From contig DMYK01000315.1 of assembly GCA_003483675.1 (NCBI GenBank), forward strand, positions 1-12,130: a stretch of 12,130 nt of DNA. The letters run 5' to 3'. This stretch comes from Microcoleaceae cyanobacterium UBA11344 (GTDB lineage Bacteria > Cyanobacteriota > Cyanobacteriia > Cyanobacteriales > Microcoleaceae). Made by a program: the position numbers and the translations under genes. The stretch's first letter is position 1. Every line of letters begins with the position of its first letter. Positions 1 to 6,085 of this stretch are shown piece by piece. Under the pieces are notes generated by a model. It was not told where the DNA came from. It searched no databases and worked only from the letters and a program-made list of their open reading frames with translations.

Positions 1-284
1 TTGTTAATCAGAATGTCGATCGCCTTCCAAGATTCTGGAAGTGTATTTAGGGCAGTTTCGACTTTTTGGCGATCGCGCACATCCAACTCTAGCAAATGAA
101 TCTGGTTCGCCGACGCTATTAATCCGGTTTCTACCAGTTCCTTTGCTAGTCGATCGAGCTTTTCGATGCGGCGCGCTGCTAAAATTAGTTGAGCGCCGCC
201 CCTAGCGAATATCTTGGCACAGGCTGCTCCGATACCGCTACTCGCACCTGTAATGAAAACAATTTGATTTTGGAGAGAAATCAT
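1..284 (-). CDS. SDR family NAD(P)-dependent oxidoreductase (N-terminal part, cut by window edge)
   Basis: About 94 N-terminal residues are visible, from an ATG at 284-282 to the window edge. The protein opens with a Rossmann beta-strand and the classical SDR dinucleotide-binding motif TGASSGIG at residues 12-19. A basic patch AARR near residue 36 suits NADP(H). LDVRD follows, and ILINN sits at the edge, which is the start of the conserved NNAG motif. The spacing and the 'LP..W..IDILINN' wording resemble the YdfG-like subgroup (3-hydroxy-acid / serine dehydrogenase type), but the catalytic Ser-Tyr-Lys lies outside the window, so the substrate cannot be named. No Shine-Dalgarno sequence is evident. 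Family assignment is firm; subfamily is inference. Confidence 0.9.
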   Translation of the reverse strand, partial: MISLQNQIVFITGASSGIGAACAKIFARGGAQLILAARRIEKLDRLAKELVETGLIASANQIHLLELDVRDRQKVETALNTLPESWKAIDILIN

Positions 285-311
285 TTTTAATAAGAAGGAA
301 GATGTATTAAC

Positions 312-338
312 CGCAGAGGGCGCAGAGGGCGCAGAGAG
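312..338. repeat. 9-bp tandem repeat, three units (CGCAGAGGG type)
   Basis: Three consecutive 9-bp units are read directly: CGCAGAGGG, CGCAGAGGG, CGCAGAGAG. GCAGAG-based short tandem repeats of this kind are common between genes in filamentous cyanobacteria. It lies upstream of the SDR gene start and has no evident coding role. Confidence 0.8.
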
Positions 339-408
339 AGGAAGGAAGAGGGAAACAGTTGGTTTTTAGTTGGTATAAAATCAAGTTTGGTCAATTAACC
401 ATAATTCT

Positions 409-471
409 TGTAGGGGCAGGTTTACCGATTCTCTCATTTGTATTATAGATTTTAGTGAACCCGCCACTACA
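409..471. repeat. 63-bp palindromic interspersed element
   Basis: Two 17-bp arms (409-425 and 455-471) form an imperfect inverted repeat, 14 of 17 positions matching, around a 29-bp AT-rich centre. The outer sequence TGTAGGGGCAGGTTTAC pairs with GTGAACCCGCCACTACA. Such 'GTAGGGGCGGGTT' palindromes recur in cyanobacterial intergenic DNA and look like non-autonomous mobile elements. It lies 34 bp beyond the stop codon of the 506-1483 gene, so its hairpin could also help end transcription; that is inference. Confidence 0.7.
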
Positions 472-505
472 GAAATTACTAAAATAACCAATAACACCTA
501 TTTTA

Positions 506-1483
506 TTACTTGACAACCCGCAGGCGCACTGTCACCGTCGTGATGCCACCTTGTCGCATCAACACTGCTGAAATCCAGCGATTTTCCGGCGTAGCTGGAG
601 CTTTACCTATTTTAAAAATTCCCCCTGAATTCAACAACTCTAGATCGACTTCTGAGGACTTAAAAAGTGTTTGTGCCGTGACTGGTTCTTCCAAAGCAGT
701 TCCTATTAAAATGTCATCGCCGATCGGCTCTCGAACAATTGCATCAAAATAATAGTCTTCACCCACTTTAACTTGCTCTGGCAAATTTACTTGAATCGTG
801 GGAGGATTTTTGCCCGAAGTAAGCTGAGTTTGTTCGGCTAAAATCTCTTGTTTGACTATTTTTTGACCTTCAAAGCGCTGCTGAGAACGAATAGTAGCTT
901 TGAGAGTTAATTCTCTGCCGTCTTTTTTGTGAGTGCCGGCGATTCTAGTTACGGTTTCAGCAACGATCGCGCTGCCTTCGGCTTTCCAAGATTTGATCTC
1001 TGTGCGGTAATTTAAACTGGGATAGCGCTGCCAAAGTTGAGTTAGTGCTTTTTCCATATTCTGACTGTTCAATCCGTCAGAATGTGTGAAATTTTGACCG
1101 TAAAATGCCATAACTGCTTTGACATCGCGGCGATTTGCTGCTGCGTCAATTTCGGTTAGCAGTTTTGTCAATTGGGCTGGTGCCGTTGCTCCCGTTTGAG
1201 CTTGCACTTGCGGATTTGCCGATCGCACTCCTTGAGCTCTCACGGCAGTCGGATGCAGTATGCTACCACTGACAACTGTTAAACATATCAAAAAATGAGC
1301 GATCGACCCAACGACTGCGTTTATCCTGAGCCCTTCCACTTCGCTCAGGGTAAACGCAGCCGTTGGGATCAGGGGAGCCGGCAGGCGGATACTGGCATTT
1401 GCGATCGCCCGATCGGCTTTTTTGTCCCGATGGCTGGTCAAATACTGAGATACACTTGGCACTAAATTCAAAAAATTACGCAT
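506..1483 (-). CDS. Secreted SnoaL/NTF2-like (DUF4440-type) protein with a repeat embedded in its leader
   Basis: 325 residues starting at ATG 1483-1481. Residues 61-80 are a hydrophobic segment followed by an AVRAQ-G signal-cleavage-like site near residue 84, so the mature protein is probably exported. Residues about 104-215 resemble an NTF2/SnoaL fold: a helix with 'EIDAAANRRDVKAVMAFYGQ', then 'FTHSDGL', 'YPSLNYRTEI', and a strand-rich end. The remaining C-terminal part (about 225-325) is beta-rich, with no motif I can name. Residues 39-59 (including TLSEVEG) are encoded by a palindromic repeat placed before the signal peptide, so the true start may lie nearer the hydrophobic segment. The gene is divergent from murG across a 185-bp spacer. 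Catalytic function is unknown; many members of this fold are ligand binders rather than enzymes. Confidence 0.8.
   Translation of the reverse strand: MRNFLNLVPSVSQYLTSHRDKKADRAIANASIRLPAPLIPTAAFTLSEVEGLRINAVVGSIAHFLICLTVVSGSILHPTAVRAQGVRSANPQVQAQTGATAPAQLTKLLTEIDAAANRRDVKAVMAFYGQNFTHSDGLNSQNMEKALTQLWQRYPSLNYRTEIKSWKAEGSAIVAETVTRIAGTHKKDGRELTLKATIRSQQRFEGQKIVKQEILAEQTQLTSGKNPPTIQVNLPEQVKVGEDYYFDAIVREPIGDDILIGTALEEPVTAQTLFKSSEVDLELLNSGGIFKIGKAPATPENRWISAVLMRQGGITTVTVRLRVVK
1307..1367. repeat. Palindromic REP/MITE-like element inside a coding sequence
   Basis: Arms 1307-1331 and 1343-1367 (25 bp each) pair at 23 of 25 positions around an 11-nt loop. The core CCTGAGC...GCTCAGG belongs to the widespread 'CTGAG...CGAAG' repeat class, whose translation TLSEVEG is seen here. 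The element lies wholly within the 506-1483 reading frame and adds about 20 residues ahead of its signal peptide without breaking the frame. No target-site duplication is obvious. Confidence 0.8.
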
Positions 1484-1668
1484 TAGATGATACTTTGGTT
1501 ATTTGTCAGGGGTCGCGGCGCGGACAATGGTTCGCCTGCAACTAAGACTGACAACTGATTCGGAATACGGCATCATCTAATTTTAAAGGGCTAATTTTAA
1601 AATTGACTGAAACTGCCGTAACAATAAGCATAATAATCGAAAACCTCTAATCTAAAATCCCTCGACCT
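1484..1668. promoter_or_regulatory. Divergent intergenic region with an 11-bp direct repeat (1577-1587, 1591-1601)
   Basis: This 185-bp spacer must hold the promoters of both murG (+) and the secreted protein gene (-). An exact 11-bp direct repeat, CTAATTTTAAA, occurs at 1577-1587 and 1591-1601 (14-bp period), 68-92 bp ahead of murG. TTAGATGAT at 1483-1491 has an inverted copy at 1572-1580. I see no convincing paired -35/-10 hexamers, so a regulatory role for the repeats is inference. Confidence 0.35.
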
Positions 1669-2757
1669 GTGGAACTTGTAAAAGAGACAAATACCTTGAC
1701 AAAAGCCCCCCGGAGGTTGTTGGTTGCAGCTAGTGGCACTGGTGGACATCTATTTCCGGCGATCGCCACCGCACAGCAATTGCACGACTGTCACATCGAA
1801 TGGCTGGGTGTTCCAGACCGCATGGAGACTCAGTTAGTTGCCTCCCTTTATCCCCTCCACACGATCGCCGTTGAAGGCTTTCAGCAGCGATTTGGACTCG
1901 GTACTGTGCGAATTTTGGGCGGACTCGCCAGCTCCATTCTTCAGGTGCGCCGATTGCTCAAACGGGGAAATTTTCAGGGAGTATTTACTACCGGCGGTTA
2001 CATCGCAGCACCCGCAATTCTGGCGGCTCGCTCTTTGGGTTTGCCGATGATTCTCCACGAATCTAATGTTTTTCCGGGTAAGGTGACTCGTTGGTTTAGT
2101 CCTTTTTGCAGTGCAGTTGCGATCGGATTTGAGGCGACGGCTCAGTATTTACCCCGCGCCAAAACCGTGGTTACAGGTACGCCGGTGCGATCGCAATTCC
2201 TGACTCGCGAACCTCTAAACTTACCAATTCCTGACAACGTACCCGTAATTTTAGTCATGGGCGGCTCTCAAGGTGCTGTCGCAGTCAATCAGTTAGTGCG
2301 GCAGTGTGCACCCGCTTGGTTTGATGCGGGCGCTTGGGTGGTTCATCTCACCGGAAATAATGACCCGGATGCTGAAAGTTTGAAACACACGCAATATATA
2401 TCCATGCCATTTTATGATAATATGGCGGGTTTATTGCAGCGGGCAAATTTAGCAATTAGTCGATCGGGCGCCAGTGCTCTGACAGAATTAGCAGTCACGG
2501 GAATACCTTCTATTTTAATTCCTTTTCCTTACGCCGCTGACGACCACCAAAGTTTTAATGCCGAAGTATTTGCCACATCTGGAGCAGCTTTTTTATGTCG
2601 TCAAAGTGAATTGACTTCAGAGCTGTTACAAAGTAAAGTTTTGCATTTATTGAGCGACGCTGAATATTTGAAAAAAATGTCTGAAGCTGCTTCTCAATTA
2701 GCAGTGACAGACAGTGCTGAACGTTTGGCAAATTTAGTGAGACAGTTTTTAATTTAG
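1669..2757 (+). CDS. murG: UDP-N-acetylglucosamine--N-acetylmuramyl-(pentapeptide) pyrophosphoryl-undecaprenol N-acetylglucosamine transferase MurG
   Basis: MurG transfers GlcNAc from UDP-GlcNAc onto lipid I to give lipid II, the last cytoplasmic step of peptidoglycan precursor synthesis, at the inner face of the plasma membrane. At 362 residues it is full length for the GT28 family. Visible hallmarks are SGTGGHLFPA (residues 22-31, first G loop), 'TTGGYIAAPA', 'LHESNVFPGKVTRWF', 'TGTPVRSQF', GGSQGA (second G loop), 'SRSGASALTELA' and 'PFPYAADDHQSFNA' (UDP-GlcNAc-binding part). The start is GTG at 1669; an in-frame TTG nine codons in, just before TKAPRRLLVAASG, is also plausible by comparison with other cyanobacterial MurGs. 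No Shine-Dalgarno site is seen. The TAG stop (2755-2757) is also the first triplet of a mobile-element-like palindrome, so the last residues may have been altered by its insertion. Confidence 0.97.
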   Translation: MELVKETNTLTKAPRRLLVAASGTGGHLFPAIATAQQLHDCHIEWLGVPDRMETQLVASLYPLHTIAVEGFQQRFGLGTVRILGGLASSILQVRRLLKRGNFQGVFTTGGYIAAPAILAARSLGLPMILHESNVFPGKVTRWFSPFCSAVAIGFEATAQYLPRAKTVVTGTPVRSQFLTREPLNLPIPDNVPVILVMGGSQGAVAVNQLVRQCAPAWFDAGAWVVHLTGNNDPDAESLKHTQYISMPFYDNMAGLLQRANLAISRSGASALTELAVTGIPSILIPFPYAADDHQSFNAEVFATSGAAFLCRQSELTSELLQSKVLHLLSDAEYLKKMSEAASQLAVTDSAERLANLVRQFLI

Positions 2758-2848
2758 TCCTGGACGCACTAATAACATAATTATGTCATTCTGAGGGGAG
2801 CGAAGCATCTCAAACCTTGGCAACGCAGTGACAATGCGTCCAGGACTA
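2755..2848. mobile_element. 94-bp MITE-like element with perfect 14-bp terminal inverted repeats
   Basis: The ends are TAGTCCTGGACGCA (2755-2768) and its exact reverse complement (2835-2848). The interior carries ATGTCATTCTGAG...GCGAAGC, a member of the CTGAG/CGAAG repeat class. A second, related copy in reverse orientation lies at 3901-3987. No ORF fits inside, so it is non-autonomous. The left terminus supplies the murG stop codon, and the long hairpin it forms could act as a transcription terminator after murG. Confidence 0.8.
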
Positions 2849-2851
2849 TAA

Positions 2852-2885
2852 TTGACACTCCCAACCAGCGCATGGGATGGGATTC
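2852..2885. mobile_element. IS200/IS605-end-like hairpin, copy 1
   Basis: The sequence begins TTGACACTCCCAACC and ends GGGATGGGATTC. The arms CCCAACC and GGATGGG pair imperfectly around the inner AGCGCAT. A TTGACACTCCC... GGGATTC hairpin is typical of the subterminal end of cyanobacterial IS200/IS605 (tnpB-type) elements. Positions 2852-2879 match 4963-4990 at 26 of 28 bases in the same orientation. No transposase gene remains nearby. It abuts the broken end of the DgkA-like fragment. Confidence 0.55.
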
Positions 2886-2901
2886 ATAGCGAGATTTCGA
2901 T

Positions 2902-3093
2902 CTAAATATCCCATTGCTGAAACATAAAAGAAATGCCCAACACCGGCACAGACAAAATCACCTTATAGGCAACGCTGAAATCAGACACTACTGCAAAATA
3001 GATACCTGACAAGATGATTTTAAGCTTCCTGAGCGGATGATAACCGGGTTTGCGAAACTTGTGATTCATATTGAGGCGATGGTTGAAATCCAC
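2902..3093 (-). pseudogene. Truncated diacylglycerol kinase (DgkA)-like fragment
   Basis: The open frame begins at GTG 3093, but the likely start is the ATG at 3069-3067 (MNHKFRKPGYHPLRKLK), giving about 55 residues. The stretch 'LSGIYFAVVSDFSVAYKVILSV' followed by a hydrophobic segment resembles the N-terminal half of the small integral-membrane diacylglycerol/undecaprenol kinase family as found in cyanobacteria. The protein then stops at FQQWDI, before the conserved catalytic glutamate region (EmfNsaIE) expected in a 120-150-residue enzyme. The break lies 16 bp from an IS200/IS605-end-like hairpin, suggesting that an insertion or deletion removed the 3' half. No continuation is found in the window. 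The family call rests on remembered sequence likeness and is moderate. Confidence 0.55.
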
Positions 3094-3404
3094 CGGGCGT
3101 TAGAAATATTCTGGGTGATTAATCTAAGGAATCACTGCTCATGAAAGGACGGTGAGGTATGTCAAGCGAAAAACTAATACGTCTCAAATTGTCGGCTCTC
3201 CGATTCTCGTAGTAATTCGTCTCGTAGTAGTTCCTGCTGTTTAATCAGCCGTTTCTCAATCTGTTGAGATGTTCCTTCACTTGAACCGTAAAATTGATGT
3301 ACGGTTCCTGTCTTGTGTAGAGCCCTTGAATATTGAAATAATCATCAAAATTCAGGGCTAAACCTTCTCCCCTGACGGGGTGACTCCCCTGTCAGCTAAG
3401 AGCC
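3094..3404. other. Gene-free spacer with a coiled-coil-like ORF remnant (3174-3341, -) and a perfect 8-bp hairpin (3283-3307)
   Basis: No complete gene fits in these 311 bp. On the minus strand an open frame without any start codon runs from 3341 to a TAG at 3176-3174, about 55 codons. Its end is rich in E, K, R, Q and L (EKRLIKQQELLRDELLRE) and would form a short charged helix, so it may be the tail of a lost protein. Across the same DNA, GAACCGTA (3283-3290) and TACGGTTC (3300-3307) form a perfect stem with a 9-nt loop. That would fit a structured RNA or a mobile-element end equally well. I do not recognise either. Confidence 0.35.
3373..3394 (-). terminator. Possible terminator hairpin after the Rieske gene
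   Basis: TGACGGGG and CCCC-T-GTCA form a GC-rich stem with one bulged base and a TGACT loop, starting about 10 nt beyond the Rieske stop codon. There is no run of T after it on the minus strand, so it would not be a classical intrinsic terminator. Confidence 0.35.
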
Positions 3405-3854
3405 TTAAACAGCCTTAATTAGCACCTGATTTCCAGTAATTTTGGCAGTGTAATTCACTAAAGGCTGATCTGCTGGACCTTGCATTACCTTGCCGTTGCT
3501 GGCAAATTTGGAATCATGACAAGGGCAGACAAAAGCTTTTTCCCCCGGCTGCCACGCTACGCTACACCCGGCATGATTACAGGTTGGGTTAACAGCAACG
3601 AGTTGACCTGCATTTGTCATATCTCGAATGACTAACACTTTCCCAACCGCCAGTTTTTCATTCAATAGTTGACCATTTTTGTCCAAATCCGTAACGGTGC
3701 CAACGACTTGAAAACCATCTGAACTCGCAGCACTGCTAGATGGAACTAATGGGTTGTCTGCTACTTTTGGATTGCAGGCAGTCAGCGTTGCCGGGAGAGA
3801 ACTAACAACACCTCCCACCCCAACTAAGCTAATAAATTCTCGACGATTCATCAT
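3405..3854 (-). CDS. Rieske [2Fe-2S] protein, Tat-exported lipoprotein
   Basis: A soluble-type Rieske domain on an exported anchor. With start at ATG 3854, the protein has 149 residues. An RREF twin-arginine motif near the start leads into a hydrophobic segment and a lipobox-like LTAC (Cys at residue 27), so a folded, cluster-loaded protein is probably sent through Tat and lipid-anchored. The cluster motifs are CNHAGC (residues 92-97) and CPCH (110-113). They give the two Cys and two His ligands plus the extra Cys pair (C97, C112) that forms the disulfide in high-potential Rieske proteins. It lacks the transmembrane helix and length of the b6f subunit PetC, so it is more likely an accessory electron carrier. 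The frame extends to 3899, but the extra residues precede the RREF motif and are unlikely to be translated. It lies downstream of the rubrerythrin gene on the same strand, separated by a MITE-like copy. Its partner is unknown. Confidence 0.88.
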   Translation of the reverse strand: MMNRREFISLVGVGGVVSSLPATLTACNPKVADNPLVPSSSAASSDGFQVVGTVTDLDKNGQLLNEKLAVGKVLVIRDMTNAGQLVAVNPTCNHAGCSVAWQPGEKAFVCPCHDSKFASNGKVMQGPADQPLVNYTAKITGNQVLIKAV

Positions 3855-3900
3855 TTTTGTATTCACTATCAAGTCACGACAATTTGGAACTCTCATCACT

Positions 3901-3987
3901 TACGCATGGTAACGATGTGGCAAAGGTTTGAGATTCTTCGCTTTACTCAGAATGACATAATTTAGGTTATTAGTGCGTCCAGGACTA
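3901..3987. repeat. Second copy of the MITE-like element, inverted relative to 2755-2848
   Basis: Read on the minus strand, this begins TAGTCCTGGACGCACTAATAA and continues through ATGTCATTCTGAG, GCGAAG and ATCTCAAACCT, closely matching 2755-2848. The far end diverges: ATGCGT is kept, but the terminal inverted repeat is lost, about 46 bp upstream of the Rieske start. With copy 1 it forms a long inverted pair around 2849-3900, the interval holding the DgkA fragment and the Rieske gene. Confidence 0.75.
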
Positions 3988-4030
3988 ACTCTCAAGAAGT
4001 ACGGGATTGAAGAAACGCGCTCTTGTTCCA

Positions 4031-4079
4031 CCATTCCCCTCAAAATCCTGAAAGCTACCTTTGAAAAAACACAGTCAAG
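4031..4079. repeat. Duplicated 3' flank of the rubrerythrin gene (copy A1)
   Basis: These 49 bp, just after the rubrerythrin stop, match 10856-10904 at 46 of 49 positions with no gap. In the other copy the core CTGAAAG-CTAC-CTTTCAG is a perfect hairpin (10873-10890); here it is degraded to AAAG/CTTT. The segment may be the 3' untranslated end and terminator region of the gene. Confidence 0.8.
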
Positions 4080-4086
4080 ATGACCG

Positions 4087-4785
4087 TCAAATCACCTGTT
4101 CCACATCCTTACCAGTCTTAGTTTGAGGACAACTGGTAGGGGGTGAGTTCACAAATGTTTCGCCAGACACAGTACAGACATAGAATTGACGAGACGCTTG
4201 TTTCCAGTCGTTCAAGTTGTTCTTGATTTCAGTGTAGAGTTGGGCGTGCTGTGTTTCGGCTGCCAGAGCATAGTCAAATGTCTGCACAGCAGCTTGGTTG
4301 CTTTCTGCTTTCGCTTGCTTGATGAAATTGGGATACATCGTGTCACGCTCGTAAGATTCTCCTTTGATTGCTTGGCTGAGGTTCCCTCCCATCGCCTTTT
4401 CCAGATTATCTCCTGTGGATTTCACATCGGGAGTTGTGATGTTGTTTTTGGGGGTTGCTCCCATTGCTTGGATCACTTTGGCATGATTGTCTCGGTGAAT
4501 TTCTTCAGCGCGAGCTACGGCTTTGAAGAGGCTGGCAATATCTTTATAGCCCTCTTCATCTGCTTTGTTGGCAAACGCTAAATACATAACGTGGGCATTG
4601 GACTCGCCGTTGTAAGCTGCTTGAAGATTCTTCAATGTCGGTGTTTCTTGTTTAGCGACTGGGGTTGCTGAGTCAACATTTGCAGCAGGTGGCTGCGTTG
4701 GAGAACAACTGGCGAGGGAGATGGCTCCCAAAGCCGCAACGGACATCATAATGACGTTTCTGCTAAACATTGAACTAACTTTCAT
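4087..4785 (-). CDS. Rubrerythrin-family diiron lipoprotein with degenerate rubredoxin-like tail
   Basis: 232 residues. Rubrerythrins use a four-helix-bundle diiron site to reduce peroxide. The start is fixed by a GGAG Shine-Dalgarno sequence nine bases before ATG 4785; an upstream in-frame TTG at 4836 is less likely. A basic leader, a hydrophobic segment and the lipobox LASC (Cys27) indicate an exported, lipid-anchored protein, unusual for this mostly cytoplasmic family. Iron-ligand motifs are visible in order: 'AAYNGESNAH', 'ARAEEIHRDNH', 'KGESYERDTMYP' and 'AAETQHAQLY'. The C-terminal domain should carry CxxC...CxxC, but has C204xxS207 and C219xxT222, so it has probably lost the FeS4 iron. 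It may therefore need another electron donor; the neighbouring Rieske lipoprotein is a possible one (inference). The promoter region is duplicated near the histidine kinase. Confidence 0.9.
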   Translation of the reverse strand: MKVSSMFSRNVIMMSVAALGAISLASCSPTQPPAANVDSATPVAKQETPTLKNLQAAYNGESNAHVMYLAFANKADEEGYKDIASLFKAVARAEEIHRDNHAKVIQAMGATPKNNITTPDVKSTGDNLEKAMGGNLSQAIKGESYERDTMYPNFIKQAKAESNQAAVQTFDYALAAETQHAQLYTEIKNNLNDWKQASRQFYVCTVSGETFVNSPPTSCPQTKTGKDVEQVI

Positions 4786-4852
4786 GACTTCAGTCTCCGT
4801 GATAGTTAAGCTGGTACTTCTTTTGGTTAACTGCAATTCCGCATCGGTATGT

Positions 4853-4932
4853 CATCTAGCCATACACCTCTGCCGTGCTGTTGGGGGAATACTATAAAGA
4901 CTAAGGTAAGAAAGTAAAGAAACAAGGGTAGA
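4853..4932 (-). promoter_or_regulatory. Rubrerythrin promoter region, duplicated at 10940-11019 (copy A2)
   Basis: Read on the minus strand, a -10-like TATAGT (4896-4891) is preceded by a T-rich stretch with two adjacent 9-bp near-repeats, TTTCTTTAC and TTTCTTACC, over the -35 position. Such tandem repeats are what OmpR-class response regulators bind. The -10 lies about 105 bp before the start codon. The 80 bp match 10940-11019 at about 71 of 80 positions; the repeats and -10 are the best conserved part. Control by the regulator paired with the 11038 kinase is an attractive inference only. Confidence 0.55.
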
Positions 4933-4962
4933 GATAAGTAGGCGAACAAAAGTCTTGAGCCT

Positions 4963-4990
4963 TTGACACTCCCACCCCGCGCATGGGATG
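4963..4990. mobile_element. IS200/IS605-end-like hairpin, copy 2
   Basis: The sequence begins TTGACACTCCCACCCC and ends GCATGGGATG. On the minus strand CATCCC pairs with GGGGTG, with one wobble pair, around ATGCGC. It differs from copy 1 (2852-2879) at only two positions and has the same orientation. No transposase gene is left. It marks the point where the rubrerythrin upstream DNA stops resembling its copy and foreign sequence begins. Confidence 0.55.
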
Positions 4991-5122
4991 AGCAAGGGCG
5001 ATCGCGATCGAGAATTTGTCAAGCAGAAATTAGATGCGATTGCCCAGCCCCAGACTGAATCGGTGTTCTATGTCGGTGAAAATATCAATTACACCAAAGT
5101 TAAGCCCATAAGGGTGTACTGA
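4988..5122 (+). CDS. Possible small ORF or gene remnant, 44 residues
   Basis: The frame opens with the ATG that ends the IS-end-like hairpin (MSKGDRDREFVKQK...) and runs to TGA 5120-5122, passing 'SVFYVGENINY'. The composition is protein-like, with a charged amphipathic start and an aromatic strand-like end, but I do not recognise it. It overlaps the convergent cysK 3' end by 23 bp. Because the start lies in mobile-element sequence, it may be the tail of a gene cut by the element. There is no ribosome-binding site. Confidence 0.25.
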   Translation: MSKGDRDREFVKQKLDAIAQPQTESVFYVGENINYTKVKPIRVY

Positions 5123-6031
5123 GATAGCGCTCACCTGCACTGGGTTGAACGATCGCCATGAGTTGTCCCTCGTGTTGCGATCGCGTTCCTACCTGCAATC
5201 CAGCATAGAGAGCCGCCCCCGTTGAAATACCGCTAATGATGCCTTCTTCCCGCGCTAACCTCCGCGCTAAATCGTAAGCTTGCTCATCGGTAACAGTGAT
5301 GACTTCATCAATCAGATCAACCCGCAGCACATCGGGGACAAAACCTGCACCAATTCCTTGCAAGTCGTGAAATCCTCTGGGATTTACCGCTAAGAACGGC
5401 ACTGGTAGCAGGTTCTACCGCGATAATTTGCAATTCGGGTTTTTGCTGTTTGAGATAGCCTCCTGCTCCTGTCAAAGTGCCGCCGGTGCCTACTCCAACA
5501 ACCAATATATCAATTTGTCCATCTGTATCGCGCCAGATTTCTGGCCCCGTAGTTTCATAATGAATTTTCGGATTGGCGGGATTACTAAACTGTTGAAGGG
5601 AGAAGGCATTAGGGATATCAGCTAGTAATTCTTTGGCAGACGCGATCGCGCCTGCCATATTTTCTTTCTTCTGGAGTTAGCACCACTTCTGCACCATAAG
5701 CTTGCATAATTTGTTGACGTTCAAGGCTCATGTTTTCCGGCATCGTCAAAATCAACTGATACCCCTTAGCTGCACAAACCATTGCTAACCCAATTCCTGT
5801 ATTACCAGATGTCGCTTCTACGATCGTAGAAATACCTGGTTTAATTAATCCCGCGTCTTCTGCGGCGGCGATCATACTAACAGCAATTCGGTCTTTTACT
5901 GATTTTGCTGGATTCATTCCTTCCAGTTTAATGACAATATCAGCAACGCAATTAAACTGTCGGGGTAATCGTTGAAGTTTTAACAGAGGAGTATTACCAA
6001 TGACTTCGGTAATGTTGGTGTAAATTGACAT
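5100..6031 (-). pseudogene. cysK: Cysteine synthase A (O-acetylserine sulfhydrylase), broken by two frameshifts
   Basis: CysK condenses O-acetylserine with sulfide to L-cysteine using PLP. Three reading frames carry the parts in order. Residues 1-120 hold '[10 protein letters not shown]', NPAKSVKDR with the PLP-lysine K46, and the substrate loop ATSGNTG. The middle frame holds '[18 protein letters not shown]' and the phosphate loop GVGTGGT. The last frame holds '[14 protein letters not shown]', 'ISTGAA' and 'GERYLSTPL'. Each junction is repaired by removing a single A on the coding strand: in the A-rich run at about 5660-5670 (restoring TPEEENMAG) and in the AAA at 5383-5385 (restoring SGNPRGFH). 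The repaired protein is 309 residues, full length. The start is ATG 6031; an upstream TTG at 6070 is less likely. It lies 54 bp after the thioredoxin-CcdA gene, probably the same transcript. It is a decayed gene or an assembly error. Confidence 0.9.
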
Positions 6032-6085
6032 ATCGCGATTTGTTAATCCAGTAAATATAAGTGTTGACAAGATTCCGCCTTAGCC

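Noticed and set aside
312..338. CRISPR-like array
   Set aside because: Units are 9 bp and contiguous without spacers; no other repeats of CRISPR size are present in the window.
4031..4932. Rubrerythrin flanks as simple transposon ends
   Set aside because: The two flanks are not related to each other as inverted or direct repeats, and the outer one carries promoter-like features; duplication of a gene with its own flanks explains them better.
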